Part shown: positions 36,910 through 45,925 of the stretch, piece by piece
Layout: each line of letters begins with the position of its first letter
Position numbering within the stretch: position 1 is the stretch's first letter
From: Azospirillum humicireducens
Lineage (GTDB): Bacteria > Pseudomonadota > Alphaproteobacteria > Azospirillales > Azospirillaceae
Reading direction: 5' to 3'
Assembly: GCF_001639105.2 (NCBI RefSeq)
Contig: NZ_CP015285.1
Span: 2,286,501 to 2,350,500 of the forward strand
DNA: 64,000 nucleotides
Notes under the pieces: model-generated
The model's input: the letters and a program-made list of their open reading frames with translations, nothing else
What the model was told of the DNA's origin: nothing
Databases searched by the model: none
Made by a program: the position numbers and the translations under genes

Positions 36910-37818
36910 CTACCCCCGCCCCGCCTTCGCCGGAACGGCCTTCTGCTCCGGCCGGTCGATGCCGTAGCGGATCACGCGGTTGCGGCCGGAATTCTTGGCC
37001 TGGTAGAGCGCGCGGTCGGCGCAGACCACCAGATCGTCGACGGTCAGATCGGAGACCGCCTCCACCAGCCCGAAGGATGCGGTGACGGGGACCAGCCGGC
37101 CGTCGGGCAGCATCACCGGCGAGCGCATCAAATCGACGCGCAGCCGCTCGATCACCGCATACCCCTCGTCCAGACCGGTCTCCTTCAGGCAGACCAGGAA
37201 CTCCTCGCCCCCCATGCGGAAGGCCTCGTCGAAGCTGCGGACGCCGCGGCTGATGACGGCGGCGGTGGCAGCCAGCACCCGGTCGCCGATGTCGTGGCCG
37301 TAGCTGTCGTTGATGCCCTTGAACTTGTCGATGTCGCACAGCGCGACGCAGAAGGGCTGGCCGGTGCGGCTGTAGCGGTTGTGCTCGCGCTCCAGCGCTT
37401 CGTTCATGCCGCGGCGGGTGCGCAGGCCGGTCAGCGGGTCCAGGCCGGAGGCGGCGGCGGCGAAGGCGCGCTCCATCCGGCGCAGATGCAGCATGAACTC
37501 CTCGAAGCGGCCGATCACCCCCTCATATTCGGCCTCGGTCGGCGGCTCGCCGCCGGACGCCTTCAGCAGGATCAGCCGGGCCTGCCGGTGCATCTGCTCG
37601 TGCAGGTTGGCCAGCTTCTGCACCGCAGGCTGCTGCAGCAGGTCGTCGCGGCGCGCCGCCTGACACCATGCCTCGAAGGAGGCCGGGGCCGACGACCGCT
37701 CCCCGCCGCGGCCCTCGCGATAGAAAACGGCGCGCTGCCACTGGCCGATCCAGCGCAGATGCTCGTCGAGCACGGCGCCGAGCGCCTCGGTTGTGGATGG
37801 AGTGGTCGAATCGCTCAT
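36910..37818 (-). CDS. Diguanylate cyclase with CZB-like N-terminal domain
   Basis: Makes cyclic-di-GMP from two GTP. 302 residues. The N-terminal helical part has a pattern like the zinc-binding CZB domain of DgcZ/YdeH: His20 in DEHLRW, a Cys near 52 in FEAWCQAA, then LANLHEQMHRQ with two histidines. The C-terminal GGDEF domain (about residues 125-290) has LCDIDKFKGINDSYGHDIGD, an intact MGGEEFLV active site and an RSFD inhibitory I-site five residues before it. It should be active and feedback inhibited. No membrane helix. Lies after trpF on the same strand. Confidence 0.93.
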   Translation of the reverse strand: MSDSTTPSTTEALGAVLDEHLRWIGQWQRAVFYREGRGGERSSAPASFEAWCQAARRDDLLQQPAVQKLANLHEQMHRQARLILLKASGGEPPTEAEYEGVIGRFEEFMLHLRRMERAFAAAASGLDPLTGLRTRRGMNEALEREHNRYSRTGQPFCVALCDIDKFKGINDSYGHDIGDRVLAATAAVISRGVRSFDEAFRMGGEEFLVCLKETGLDEGYAVIERLRVDLMRSPVMLPDGRLVPVTASFGLVEAVSDLTVDDLVVCADRALYQAKNSGRNRVIRYGIDRPEQKAVPAKAGRG

Positions 37819-37914
37819 GGGCGCATCCTACCCGACGGCGCGGAGTCCCGCCATGCGATCAAGATAAGCCGAAGCATTCGTCTAAAACAGGCCGCTATCG
37901 GGCAAAAATCGACC

Positions 37915-38559
37915 CTAGAGCCCGGCGACCGCCGACAGGAAGGCGCGGACCAGCGCCGGGTCCTTGTGGCCGGGGCGGTCCTCGACGCCGGACGACACGT
38001 CGACCTCGGTGGCGCCGGTGACGCGCACCGCCTCCGCGACATTCTCCGCCGTCAGCCCGCCCGACAGCATCCAGGGGCGCGGCCAGCTGCGCCCGGCCAG
38101 GATCGTCCAGTCGAAGGCGATGCCGTTGCCGCCGGGCAGCGCCGACACCCTGGCCGGCGGCTTGGCGTCGAACAGCAGCCGGTCGGCGACCTCCGCCGCC
38201 TCCATCGCCACGGTCAGGTCTTCCGGCCCGCCGATCCTGACGGCCTTCATCACCGGCAGGGCATAGCGCGCCTTGATCTCGGCGATGCGGCGCGGCGTCT
38301 CGGCGCCATGCAGCTGGATCAGGTCGAGCGGGACCTGCCCGGTCACATGCTCCAGGAACTCGTCGTCGGGATCGACGAACAGCCCGACGGACCGCACGCC
38401 GGTCGGCAGCAGCCGCGCCAGTTCCGCCGCCATCGGCGGGGCGATGGCGCGCGGGCTGCGCGGGTAGAAGACGAAGCCGACATAGCGTGCGCCGCCGGCG
38501 ACGGCGGCGCGCAGGCTTTCGGGCTCGCTCAGTCCGCAGATCTTGGCGGCGACGGTCAT
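37915..38559 (-). CDS. trpF: Phosphoribosylanthranilate isomerase
   Basis: Tryptophan synthesis enzyme (Amadori rearrangement of phosphoribosylanthranilate), a TIM barrel of 214 residues. Seen: AKICGLSEPESLRAAVAGGARYVGFVFYPRSPR with the catalytic Cys, QLHGAE, LFDAKPP, and MLSGGLTAENVAEAV with the phosphate loop and DVSSGVEDRPGHKDP. Its ATG overlaps the pyrF stop by 4 bases (ATGA), so the two are co-translated. Confidence 0.97.
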   Translation of the reverse strand: MTVAAKICGLSEPESLRAAVAGGARYVGFVFYPRSPRAIAPPMAAELARLLPTGVRSVGLFVDPDDEFLEHVTGQVPLDLIQLHGAETPRRIAEIKARYALPVMKAVRIGGPEDLTVAMEAAEVADRLLFDAKPPARVSALPGGNGIAFDWTILAGRSWPRPWMLSGGLTAENVAEAVRVTGATEVDVSSGVEDRPGHKDPALVRAFLSAVAGL

Positions 38560-39281
38560 GCGGTCCCTCCGGAACTGGCCTCGATCTCGGCGACGATGCG
38601 GCGGGCGGCGGCGGCCGGGTCGGGTTCGGCGGTGATCGGACGGCCGATGACCAGATGGTCGGCGCCGGCGGCCAGAGCCTCCGCCGGGGTCATGAAACGC
38701 TTCTGGTCGTTGGTGGCGGCCCAGGCCGGGCGGATGCCGGGCACCATCAGGATGAAGTCGGGACCGCAGGCCGCGCGCACCAGCGCAACCTCGGCAGGGG
38801 AGCAGACAACGCCGTCCACCCCAGACGCCTTGGCGAGCGTCGCCAGCCGCACCACCTGGTCGGCCACCGGCACCGACTGGCCGACGGAGCCGAGATCGTC
38901 CTCGTCCAGGCTGGTCAGCACGGTCACGGCCAGGATCTTCGGCCGGTCGGCGCCGGCCGTGGCCGCCGTCTCCGCCGCCGCCCGCATCATCGCCGGACCG
39001 CCGGAGCTGTGGATGGTCATGAAGGCCGGCTTCAGCGGCAGCGCAGCGCGCACGCCTCCGGCCACGGTGTTGGGGATGTCGTGCAACTTGAGGTCGAGGA
39101 ACAGCGGCGGCCCGTCCTCGCCCACCACGGCGCGGACACCGGCCGGCCCCTGGGCGATGAAGAACTCCAGCCCCAGCTTGATGCCGCCGACAGCCCCGGC
39201 CACCTGCCCGGCGATGCGGCGGGCGGCGTCGATCTCGGTGGTGTCGACGGAGCAATAGATGCGCGAGGCGGGCGCGGTCAT
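38556..39281 (-). CDS. pyrF: Orotidine 5'-phosphate decarboxylase
   Basis: Last step of UMP synthesis: OMP to UMP plus CO2. 241 residues, TIM barrel. Seen: IYCSVDTTE, GGIKLGLEFFIAQG, the catalytic DLKLHDIPNTV, and MVPGIRP with VIGRPITAE at the phosphate site. Start at ATG 39281; the longer frame begins with a His/Pro stretch. Overlaps trpF by 4 bases, an arrangement common in alphaproteobacteria. Confidence 0.97.
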   Translation of the reverse strand: MTAPASRIYCSVDTTEIDAARRIAGQVAGAVGGIKLGLEFFIAQGPAGVRAVVGEDGPPLFLDLKLHDIPNTVAGGVRAALPLKPAFMTIHSSGGPAMMRAAAETAATAGADRPKILAVTVLTSLDEDDLGSVGQSVPVADQVVRLATLAKASGVDGVVCSPAEVALVRAACGPDFILMVPGIRPAWAATNDQKRFMTPAEALAAGADHLVIGRPITAEPDPAAAARRIVAEIEASSGGTA

Positions 39282-39353
39282 GGGAAAGCGGTCTCCAGAA
39301 CCCGGATGAGGATGGTGCGGCACCCTAGCAAGGGATGGGCCTGTACGCCAGTT

Positions 39354-39923
39354 TCAACCCCTCCGCTCCTTCCTCCACTGCTCCGCCGTCCACATCTCCA
39401 GCGCCGCGAACAGCCCGGCGGCGGCGGCGCAGGCGGCGGCCAGCGCCGCAGGGTCGGCAAGCTCCTCCTCCAGCCGCAGCATCAGAGCCTTCCAGGCGCC
39501 CGCCATGTCCAGCCCGTCCGAGGCCAGGAAGCGGGCACCGCGCCGGGCGTCATATCCCAGCGCACGGGTGATCCCCGGCAGCATCGCCCGCCCGCCATGG
39601 GCGGAGCCGTCCAGGACGTAGCGCGCCGCCAGCCGGGCCGGCGCACTGTCCAGCGGCGGCAGTCCGGCCATCTCCGGCAACGCGTCCGGATCGATGCCGA
39701 GCACCTGCAGATCCTCGCGCAGCAGCGCCAGCCGCGCCGCGCCCGACGCCTCTCCCAGCGCCCGCTCCACCGGCGCGTTGAAGCCATAGAGCACGCCCAG
39801 CGCGCGGGCATACTGGCCGGCCGTGATGTCCGGCCGGACCAGCGGCTGCAGCACCGCCGCCTTGTCCAGCCGCTCGTGGCTTTCCCGCGTCGCGGCGCGC
39901 AGCGCCTGCCTTGCCGGTCCCAT
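39354..39923 (-). CDS. Biliverdin-producing heme oxygenase
   Basis: Heme oxygenase fold protein of 189 residues that should split heme to biliverdin, CO and iron. The proximal His lies in ATRESHERLDK (His16). The distal Gly-rich helix reads LDGSAHGGRAML, as in bacterial BphO/HmuO-type enzymes. Low-identity helical C-half with Ala-rich helices is typical. It starts 23 bases after the stop of the Atm1-type exporter gene on the same strand, so probably one transcript. No phytochrome gene is adjacent. Confidence 0.85.
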   Translation of the reverse strand: MGPARQALRAATRESHERLDKAAVLQPLVRPDITAGQYARALGVLYGFNAPVERALGEASGAARLALLREDLQVLGIDPDALPEMAGLPPLDSAPARLAARYVLDGSAHGGRAMLPGITRALGYDARRGARFLASDGLDMAGAWKALMLRLEEELADPAALAAACAAAAGLFAALEMWTAEQWRKERRG

Positions 39924-39946
39924 CGCTCCCGTCCCCCGCGCCCCGG

Positions 39947-41839
39947 TCAGGTCGGCGCCAGCAGGCCGGGCAGCGGCGCCGCCCCCCCGGTCGAGCCCTG
40001 GCTGGAGTCCTGCTGCCGCGCCCACAGGGCGGCATAGGCGCCGCGGGCGGCCAGCAGGTCGGCGTGGCGGCCGCGCTCGATCACCCGGCCGGCCTCCAGC
40101 ACCAGGATCTCGTCGGCATCGATCACGGTGGACAGCCGGTGGGCGATCACCAGCGTGGTGCGGCCGCGGCTGACCTCGCGCAGGTTGGCCTGGATTTCGC
40201 GCTCCGTGTGGGTGTCCAGCGCGCTGGTCGCTTCGTCGAACAGCAGGATCGCCGGGTCCTTCAGGATGGTGCGGGCGATGGCGACGCGCTGCTTCTCGCC
40301 GCCGGACAGCTTCAGCCCGCGTTCACCCACCGTGGTCTGGTAGCCGTCGGGCAGCGCCATGATGAAGTCGTGGATGTGGGCTAGCCTCGCCGCCCGCTCC
40401 ACCTCCGCCGGGCTGGCGCCGGGGCGGCCATAGGCGATGTTGTAGAAGACGGTGTCGTTGAACAGCACGGTGTCCTGCGGGACGATGCCGATGGACGCCC
40501 GCAGCGAGGCCTGGGTGACGTCGCGGAGGTCCTGCCCGTCGATCAGCACCCGGCCGCCATTGACGTCGTAGAAACGGAACAGCAGCCGGCTGATGGTGGA
40601 CTTGCCGGCCCCCGACGGACCGACGATGGCCACGGTCTTTCCGGCAGGCACGGTGAAGCTGACATCCTTCAGGATCGCGCGCCGCGGGTCATAGCCGAAC
40701 TCCACGGCCTCGAAGCGCAGTTCCGCCCCATCGATCTCCAACGGTTTGGCATGGGGGGAGTCGGCCACCTCGCGGTCGACCGCCAGCAGGGTCACCATCG
40801 ATTCGATGTCGATCAGCGACTGCTTGATCTCGCGATAGACGACGCCGAAGAAATTCAGGGGCTGGTAGAGCTGCAGCAGATAGGTGTTCACCAGAACGAA
40901 GTCGCCCAGCGACATCGTGCCGTCGACGATGCCCTTGGCGGCCATGCCCATCACCACTGCCAGCCCCAGCGAGATGATCGCCGACTGGCCGACATTCAGC
41001 AGCGACAGGCTCTGCTGGCTGTGCACCGCCGCCTTCTCGTAGCTCTGCAGCGCGGCGTCGTAGCGGCGGGCCTCATGCTCCTCGTTGCCGAAATACTTGA
41101 CCGTCTCGTAGTTCAGCAGGCTGTCGATCGCCTTGGTGTTGGCCTTGCTGTCGGTGTCGTTCATCAGGCGGCGGAACTTGATGCGCCATTCCGACACGAA
41201 GAAGGTGTAGAGGATGTAGCCCATCACCGTGACGAAGGTGGCCAGCGCGAACCAGACGCTGAACAGCTTCCACAGGATGGCGCAGACCAGGGCGATCTCC
41301 ACCAGCGTCGGCACGATGGAGAACAGGGTGTAGCGCAAGAGCGACTCGATGGCCCTGGTGCCGCGCTCCAGCGAACGGGTCAGGCCGCCGGTCTGGCGTT
41401 CCAGGTGGAAGCGCAGCGACAGCGCGTGCAGGTGCCGGAACACCGACAGCGCCACCTTGCGGATGGTCCGTTGCGCCACCGTGGCGAAGACGGCGTCGCG
41501 CAGCTCGGCAAAGACCAGCGAAGTGACGCGGGCAAGGCCGTATGCGACGATCAGTCCCAGGGGGATGGCGACGATCGCATCCGCCCCCGCTCCTGCCCCG
41601 CCGGCCGGCGTCAGGGCGTCCACCGCATGCTTGTAGAAGATCGGCACATAGACGTTGGCGACCTTCGCCCCCACCAGCAGGAGCATCGCCAGCACCACCC
41701 GCGCCCGCGTTTCCAGGGACTCTTGCGGCCAGATATAGGGGGCGAGCGAGCGGATCGCCGCGCGCAGATCGCCGGAAGGACGGGAGAAGGCGCTGGAATC
41801 GGGGCTGGCCGGGGGGCTTGGCGGAAGGCTGCGGCGCAT
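39947..41839 (-). CDS. Atm1-type ABC transporter (Fe-S/glutathione exporter family)
   Basis: Half-size ABC exporter of 630 residues: six helices then an ATPase domain. Family-specific segments include AELRDAVFATVAQRTIRKVALSVFRHLHALSLRFHLERQTGGLTR and NYETVKYFGNEEHEARRYD. ATPase motifs are GPSGAGKST, IVPQDTVLFN, LSGGEKQRVAIARTIL, ILLFDEATSALD and IAHRLST. The closest known relatives export glutathione conjugates or sulphur compounds used for Fe-S assembly or heavy-metal tolerance. ATG at 41839 is used. First gene of a pair with the heme oxygenase. Confidence 0.93.
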   Translation of the reverse strand: MRRSLPPSPPASPDSSAFSRPSGDLRAAIRSLAPYIWPQESLETRARVVLAMLLLVGAKVANVYVPIFYKHAVDALTPAGGAGAGADAIVAIPLGLIVAYGLARVTSLVFAELRDAVFATVAQRTIRKVALSVFRHLHALSLRFHLERQTGGLTRSLERGTRAIESLLRYTLFSIVPTLVEIALVCAILWKLFSVWFALATFVTVMGYILYTFFVSEWRIKFRRLMNDTDSKANTKAIDSLLNYETVKYFGNEEHEARRYDAALQSYEKAAVHSQQSLSLLNVGQSAIISLGLAVVMGMAAKGIVDGTMSLGDFVLVNTYLLQLYQPLNFFGVVYREIKQSLIDIESMVTLLAVDREVADSPHAKPLEIDGAELRFEAVEFGYDPRRAILKDVSFTVPAGKTVAIVGPSGAGKSTISRLLFRFYDVNGGRVLIDGQDLRDVTQASLRASIGIVPQDTVLFNDTVFYNIAYGRPGASPAEVERAARLAHIHDFIMALPDGYQTTVGERGLKLSGGEKQRVAIARTILKDPAILLFDEATSALDTHTEREIQANLREVSRGRTTLVIAHRLSTVIDADEILVLEAGRVIERGRHADLLAARGAYAALWARQQDSSQGSTGGAAPLPGLLAPT

Positions 41840-42114
41840 CGGTCTGTTCAGGTCTCGGGGATTGTTCGGAAAATCGTGCCGGAGATGGCGCCGTTCCGAA
41901 CAGCCATCACAACGGATTGGGATCAGGCGACCTAACCTAGGGATCCGTGCAGCATCGTCAAAGGGGCATGTCACCGCTTTGGCACGTTTTTGGCGCTGCC
42001 CTGAACAGCCTGCGGTGCATTTCCTGTCGCGATGGCAACGGACTGGAAACCATCTTCCTCTACCCTGCCGGGCGTATCGCGTTCGATTCGCACCGCAGAC
42101 CAAGGCATTTGACC

Positions 42115-44637
42115 ATGCAGAACGCCAGCTTCGCCGGCCGATTCAAGGTGGGAACCCGCATCCAGGTGGGTTTCCTTCTGATTCTCGCCCTCCTTGTCCT
42201 GGTGGCCGCGCTGGGCGTCAGGTCACTATCGACGTTGGAAGCGGGTTTCAATCGCTACGCTTCGATCTCGGACAACTCGCTTCTGCTCTCCGACATCGAC
42301 GGTTCATTTTCGGACATGCGGCGCAATGCGCTGAATTATTCCTTCACCGGCAACACGGCAGTCGTCGCACCGATTCAGCAGCAGCAGAAAAAGCTGACCG
42401 AAATGCTGCGCGCCAGCCGGGATGCCACGTTGGATGCGGGCCGACGTGCCAACATCGAACGGATGATAGAACAGCTCGAAAGCTATGGCGCCCACTTCAC
42501 CCAGCTGGTCAAGCTGCGCGAGCAGCGCGACCGGCTGGTGGCGGACGAGATGATGCCGCAGGGCGTCAAGGCGCGCGAGGGATTGAGCAAGGTCATCGCC
42601 AACAGCATCGCCGCCGGCGATTTCGAAACCGCCGCCTATGCCGGCCAAGCCCTGGAAACGCTGATCCTCGCCCGCCTCAGCGCGCAGCGCTTCCTGACCG
42701 ATCCCGCCGACAAGTGGGCCGACGAGGCGCAAAACCGCATGGATGGCTTTCTGAATAGCTTCGACGCGCTGACGGCCCGGTTGACCGACCCGGCCCTGAA
42801 GCGGTCCGCCGAGGAGTCGGCGCAGACTGCGGCCCGCTATCGGGAGAGCTTGAAGCGTGTGATCGCCGCCATCCGCGACGCCCAGTCGCTTGCCTTCGGC
42901 GTCATGCCGAAGGAGGCGGAGGAGTTCGCGTCGCTCGCGGGCAAGACCATCGTCGCGCAGTCCGATGCGCGCAAGACGGTGCTGACCGGCGCGCAGACCG
43001 ATATGGAGAACACCTCCACCCTGCTGATCGGCATGGCGGTGGGCGCCTTCGCCCTCGGCATCCTGATCGCCCTGGTCACCGCGCGCTCCATCGTCCGCCC
43101 GGTGGTCCAGATGACGGGCACCATGACCGAACTGGCAGCCGGCAACCTCGCCGTCGACGTCCCGGCCCTGGAGAACCGCGACGAGATCGGCCGCATGGCC
43201 AAGGCGGTCCTGGTGTTCAAGGAGAACGCCATCGAGAAGAAGCGGATGGACGAGGCCGAGCGCGAACGGCTGGAGGCCGAACGCCGCACCGCCGAGGCCC
43301 AGCGCGCCCGCGAACAGGCCATCGGCGAGGAGATCGCCGGCCTGATCGACGCCGTGTCGAAGGGCGACCTGGAACGCCGCATCGATCTGGCCGGCAAGGA
43401 CGGCTTCTACAGGACGATGTCGGAAGGCATCAACCGCCTGACCGACACGGTGGAGGCGGTCATCGCCGACCTGGGCGAGGTGCTGAGCGCGCTGGCCCAG
43501 GGCGACCTGAACCGCCGCGTCACCCGCGACTACCAGGGTGCCTTCGAGCGGGTGAAGACCGACGTCAACGCCACCTCCACCCGGCTGGCCGAGATCGTCG
43601 GGCAGATCACCCAGGCGGCCGAGACCATCGCCGCCGCCGCCGCCGAGGTGTCGCTCGGCTCCTCCGACCTCGCCGACCGCACCGAGCAGCAGGCCTCCTC
43701 GCTGGAGGAGACCGCAGCCAGCATGGAGGAGCTGGGGGCGACCGTGCGCTCCAACGCCGACAACGCCCAGCGTGCCAACGTGATGGCGACCCAGGCCCGC
43801 AGCTCCGCCGAATCGGGCGGCGGCGTCGCCGGATCGGCCATCGAGGCGATGCGCCGGATCGAGGAATCGAGCCGCAAGATCACCGACATCATCGGGGTGA
43901 TCGACGAGATCGCCTTCCAGACCAACCTCTTGGCGCTGAACGCGGCGGTCGAGGCGGCGCGGGCCGGCGATGCCGGGCGCGGCTTCGCCGTGGTGGCGCA
44001 GGAGGTGCGGCAGCTCGCCCAGCGTTCCGCCCAGGCGTCGAAGGAGATCAAGGGCCTGATCCTGGACAGCGACGCCCAGGTCAAGGACGGCGTCGATCTG
44101 GTCAGCAAGGCCGGCGAGGCATTGCAGGGCATCGTGTCGGGCGTGCAGCAGGTGGCGACCCTGATCGCCGAGATGGCCTCGGCCTCGGCCGAGCAGGCGA
44201 CGGCGCTGGACGAGATCAACTCGACGGTCGCCAACATGGACGAGATGACGCAGAAGAACGCCGCCCTGGTGGAGGAGACCACCGCCGCCGCCCAGGCGAT
44301 GAGCGGTCAGGCCGGCGATCTGAAGGCGCTGGTCGGCTTCTTCAAGTTCGAACAGGCGGCCGGCTATGGTTATGCCGCGGCACCCCACGCCATGACCGGC
44401 GCCTACTCCGCCCCGACCACCCGCCGCCCCCCGCCCCAGACCTCCAACCAGCCCCCGGCGCGCGCTACGGCCGCCAAGCCGGCGGCGAAGCCTGCCGCCC
44501 GCGGCGCCGGCACCGCCCACGGCCATGTCGCGGCCAAGCCCGCTGCCCGCACCGACGCCCCGGCGCGCGGCACGGCGGCGGCGGTCCCGGTGCTGAAGCA
44601 CAGCGTCAGCGACGACGACGATTGGAAGGAGTTCTGA
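42115..44637 (+). CDS. Methyl-accepting chemotaxis protein with poly-HAMP
   Basis: Transmembrane chemoreceptor of 840 residues. First helix about residues 18-40 (GFLLILALLVLVAALGV). Four-helix-type periplasmic ligand domain about 41-300 (HBM-like length). Second helix near 302-325. HAMP domain after it, then two further HAMP-like units (GDLERRIDLAGKDGFYRTMSEGINRL, GDLNRRVTRDYQGAFERVK). Signalling hairpin FQTNLLALNAAVEAARAGDAGRGFAVVAQEVR. The tail is Ala/Pro-rich and ends DDWKEF, a CheR/CheB docking pentapeptide type. Ligand not predictable. The ATG at 42115 begins the family-like N-terminus. Confidence 0.95.
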   Translation: MQNASFAGRFKVGTRIQVGFLLILALLVLVAALGVRSLSTLEAGFNRYASISDNSLLLSDIDGSFSDMRRNALNYSFTGNTAVVAPIQQQQKKLTEMLRASRDATLDAGRRANIERMIEQLESYGAHFTQLVKLREQRDRLVADEMMPQGVKAREGLSKVIANSIAAGDFETAAYAGQALETLILARLSAQRFLTDPADKWADEAQNRMDGFLNSFDALTARLTDPALKRSAEESAQTAARYRESLKRVIAAIRDAQSLAFGVMPKEAEEFASLAGKTIVAQSDARKTVLTGAQTDMENTSTLLIGMAVGAFALGILIALVTARSIVRPVVQMTGTMTELAAGNLAVDVPALENRDEIGRMAKAVLVFKENAIEKKRMDEAERERLEAERRTAEAQRAREQAIGEEIAGLIDAVSKGDLERRIDLAGKDGFYRTMSEGINRLTDTVEAVIADLGEVLSALAQGDLNRRVTRDYQGAFERVKTDVNATSTRLAEIVGQITQAAETIAAAAAEVSLGSSDLADRTEQQASSLEETAASMEELGATVRSNADNAQRANVMATQARSSAESGGGVAGSAIEAMRRIEESSRKITDIIGVIDEIAFQTNLLALNAAVEAARAGDAGRGFAVVAQEVRQLAQRSAQASKEIKGLILDSDAQVKDGVDLVSKAGEALQGIVSGVQQVATLIAEMASASAEQATALDEINSTVANMDEMTQKNAALVEETTAAAQAMSGQAGDLKALVGFFKFEQAAGYGYAAAPHAMTGAYSAPTTRRPPPQTSNQPPARATAAKPAAKPAARGAGTAHGHVAAKPAARTDAPARGTAAAVPVLKHSVSDDDDWKEF

Positions 44638-44751
44638 GCGGCGGGGACAAATCGGTCTTTGCGCTAAAAGCCTGAATTAACGAATCGGTGGGGATTGCGT
44701 GCTGCAATTCCCGCCGATTTCGTTTTTGGGCTCTCGTTCCTGGAGGACGCC

Positions 44752-44943
44752 ATGTCCCGCCGCCCCCTCAGGCTCCGCCTTGTCCCCGTCGCCGTCCTGC
44801 TGCTGCTGGGCGGTTCGCTGGCTGGCTGCGGTGCCGTCACCGGCGTGGCCAGCGGTGCGGCCAACCTTGCCGGCACCGCCGTGGACATCGCCGGGACGGT
44901 GGCCGAAACCTCGGTCGACGTGGTGACCTACCCGCTGCGGTAA
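44752..44943 (+). CDS. Small entericidin-like lipoprotein
   Basis: 63-residue lipoprotein. The signal peptide has lipobox SLAGC near residue 24, followed by a Gly/Ala/Val-rich amphipathic stretch (GAVTGVASGAANLAGTAVDIA). A good ribosome site (TGGAGGA) precedes the ATG. Function unknown. It follows the chemoreceptor by 114 bases. Confidence 0.7.
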   Translation: MSRRPLRLRLVPVAVLLLLGGSLAGCGAVTGVASGAANLAGTAVDIAGTVAETSVDVVTYPLR

Positions 44944-44994
44944 GGCAAAGACGGGAAAAGCGGCGACCGGCCCCCCTTCCAGTCGTCCGGTTCC

Positions 44995-45576
44995 TCAGTC
45001 GATCAGATCCTCGACCTCGCGGATGCGGCCGTTGTCGATCATGAACTGGACCAGTTCGGGGCGCTGCTTGCCCAGCGTGACATGGCGCTGGCGCACGGCG
45101 GCGACCAGTTCGCCCCGGCGGCCGAGGATGTCGTCGGCGAATTCGGTCATGCGCAGGTTGGGCCAGGTCTGGGCGCGGATGGCGACCACGGCGGCGACCG
45201 CGTCGGCGGCCGGGCGGTCGGGCTGGGCCTGGGCCAGGATCATGGTCAGGGCGGCGGTGGAGCGCGACACGCCGGCATGGCAGTGGACCAGCAGATGGCG
45301 GCAGTCCACCGGTTCGGCCAGCAGGTCGCGGCCGAAGGCCAGGATGCGCTCCACGTCCGCGCGTTCCGGCGCGATCTGGCCGCGGGTCGGCTCGATGATG
45401 TCGTGGAAGCGCAGTTCCAGCCGCTCATGCTCGCCGTAATCGCCGAAGTCGCTCGGCTCCGTCATCTCGGGGTCGAGGATGGACAGCACATGGCTGACCT
45501 TGCCGCCGCCGAAATTGCAAAGCTCGCTGAGACCGCAGACGGTCAGGCCGAAGGGAACGAAATCGCTGGCCATCAT
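44995..45576 (-). CDS. Dual-specificity-type protein tyrosine phosphatase
   Basis: Cys-dependent phosphatase of 193 residues. P-loop motif LLVHCHAGVSRSTAALTMILAQ (HCxxxxxRS) with the general-acid Asp probably in the ELRFHDIIEP segment. Related bacterial proteins often act on phosphotyrosine or phospholipids. Cytoplasmic, no signal peptide. Two adjacent ATGs (45576, 45573) are possible starts. Divergent from the small 25-residue gene region upstream. Confidence 0.88.
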   Translation of the reverse strand: MMASDFVPFGLTVCGLSELCNFGGGKVSHVLSILDPEMTEPSDFGDYGEHERLELRFHDIIEPTRGQIAPERADVERILAFGRDLLAEPVDCRHLLVHCHAGVSRSTAALTMILAQAQPDRPAADAVAAVVAIRAQTWPNLRMTEFADDILGRRGELVAAVRQRHVTLGKQRPELVQFMIDNGRIREVEDLID

Positions 45577-45715
45577 TCTCTCGTTCGATTGCGGATAAGG
45601 GGGGAAGCGCGGGGTCGGGGCCCGCATTTGGCACCCCGCGCCGCCCCCCCGTCAACCCGGCAACCGTTCGTATGCGTGCCTTTTGCAGGCAAGCCTGCCC
45701 AGTAAGGGAATCGGG

Positions 45716-45793
45716 TCAGAGAATGTTGAACAGGTACAGCAGGATGATGATCGGGATCGGAATGCCGACCAGCCACAGCAGGATGCCTCGCAC
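45716..45793 (-). CDS. 25-residue single-helix membrane protein
   Basis: Very short reading frame: GTG start, 25 codons, almost all hydrophobic (RGILLWLVGIPIPIIILLYL). A strong ribosome site, AAGGAG, lies 8 bases upstream. Similar tiny proteins with the GIPIPIIILLYL pattern occur in many proteobacteria, as far as I recall, but are often missed by gene callers. Function unknown. Confidence 0.6.
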   Translation of the reverse strand: MRGILLWLVGIPIPIIILLYLFNIL

Positions 45794-45925
45794 GGCGCGT
45801 CTCCTTCCTTCGCTCTGATGGATGTCGCGGCCGGTTCGGTCCCGGCCCTCTCACCCATCGTCAACGGCCGAGCCGCCGGTTCGTTGCATCGGCACGCCCG
45901 ATCGAAGGAGATGCACCGAAGGAGA

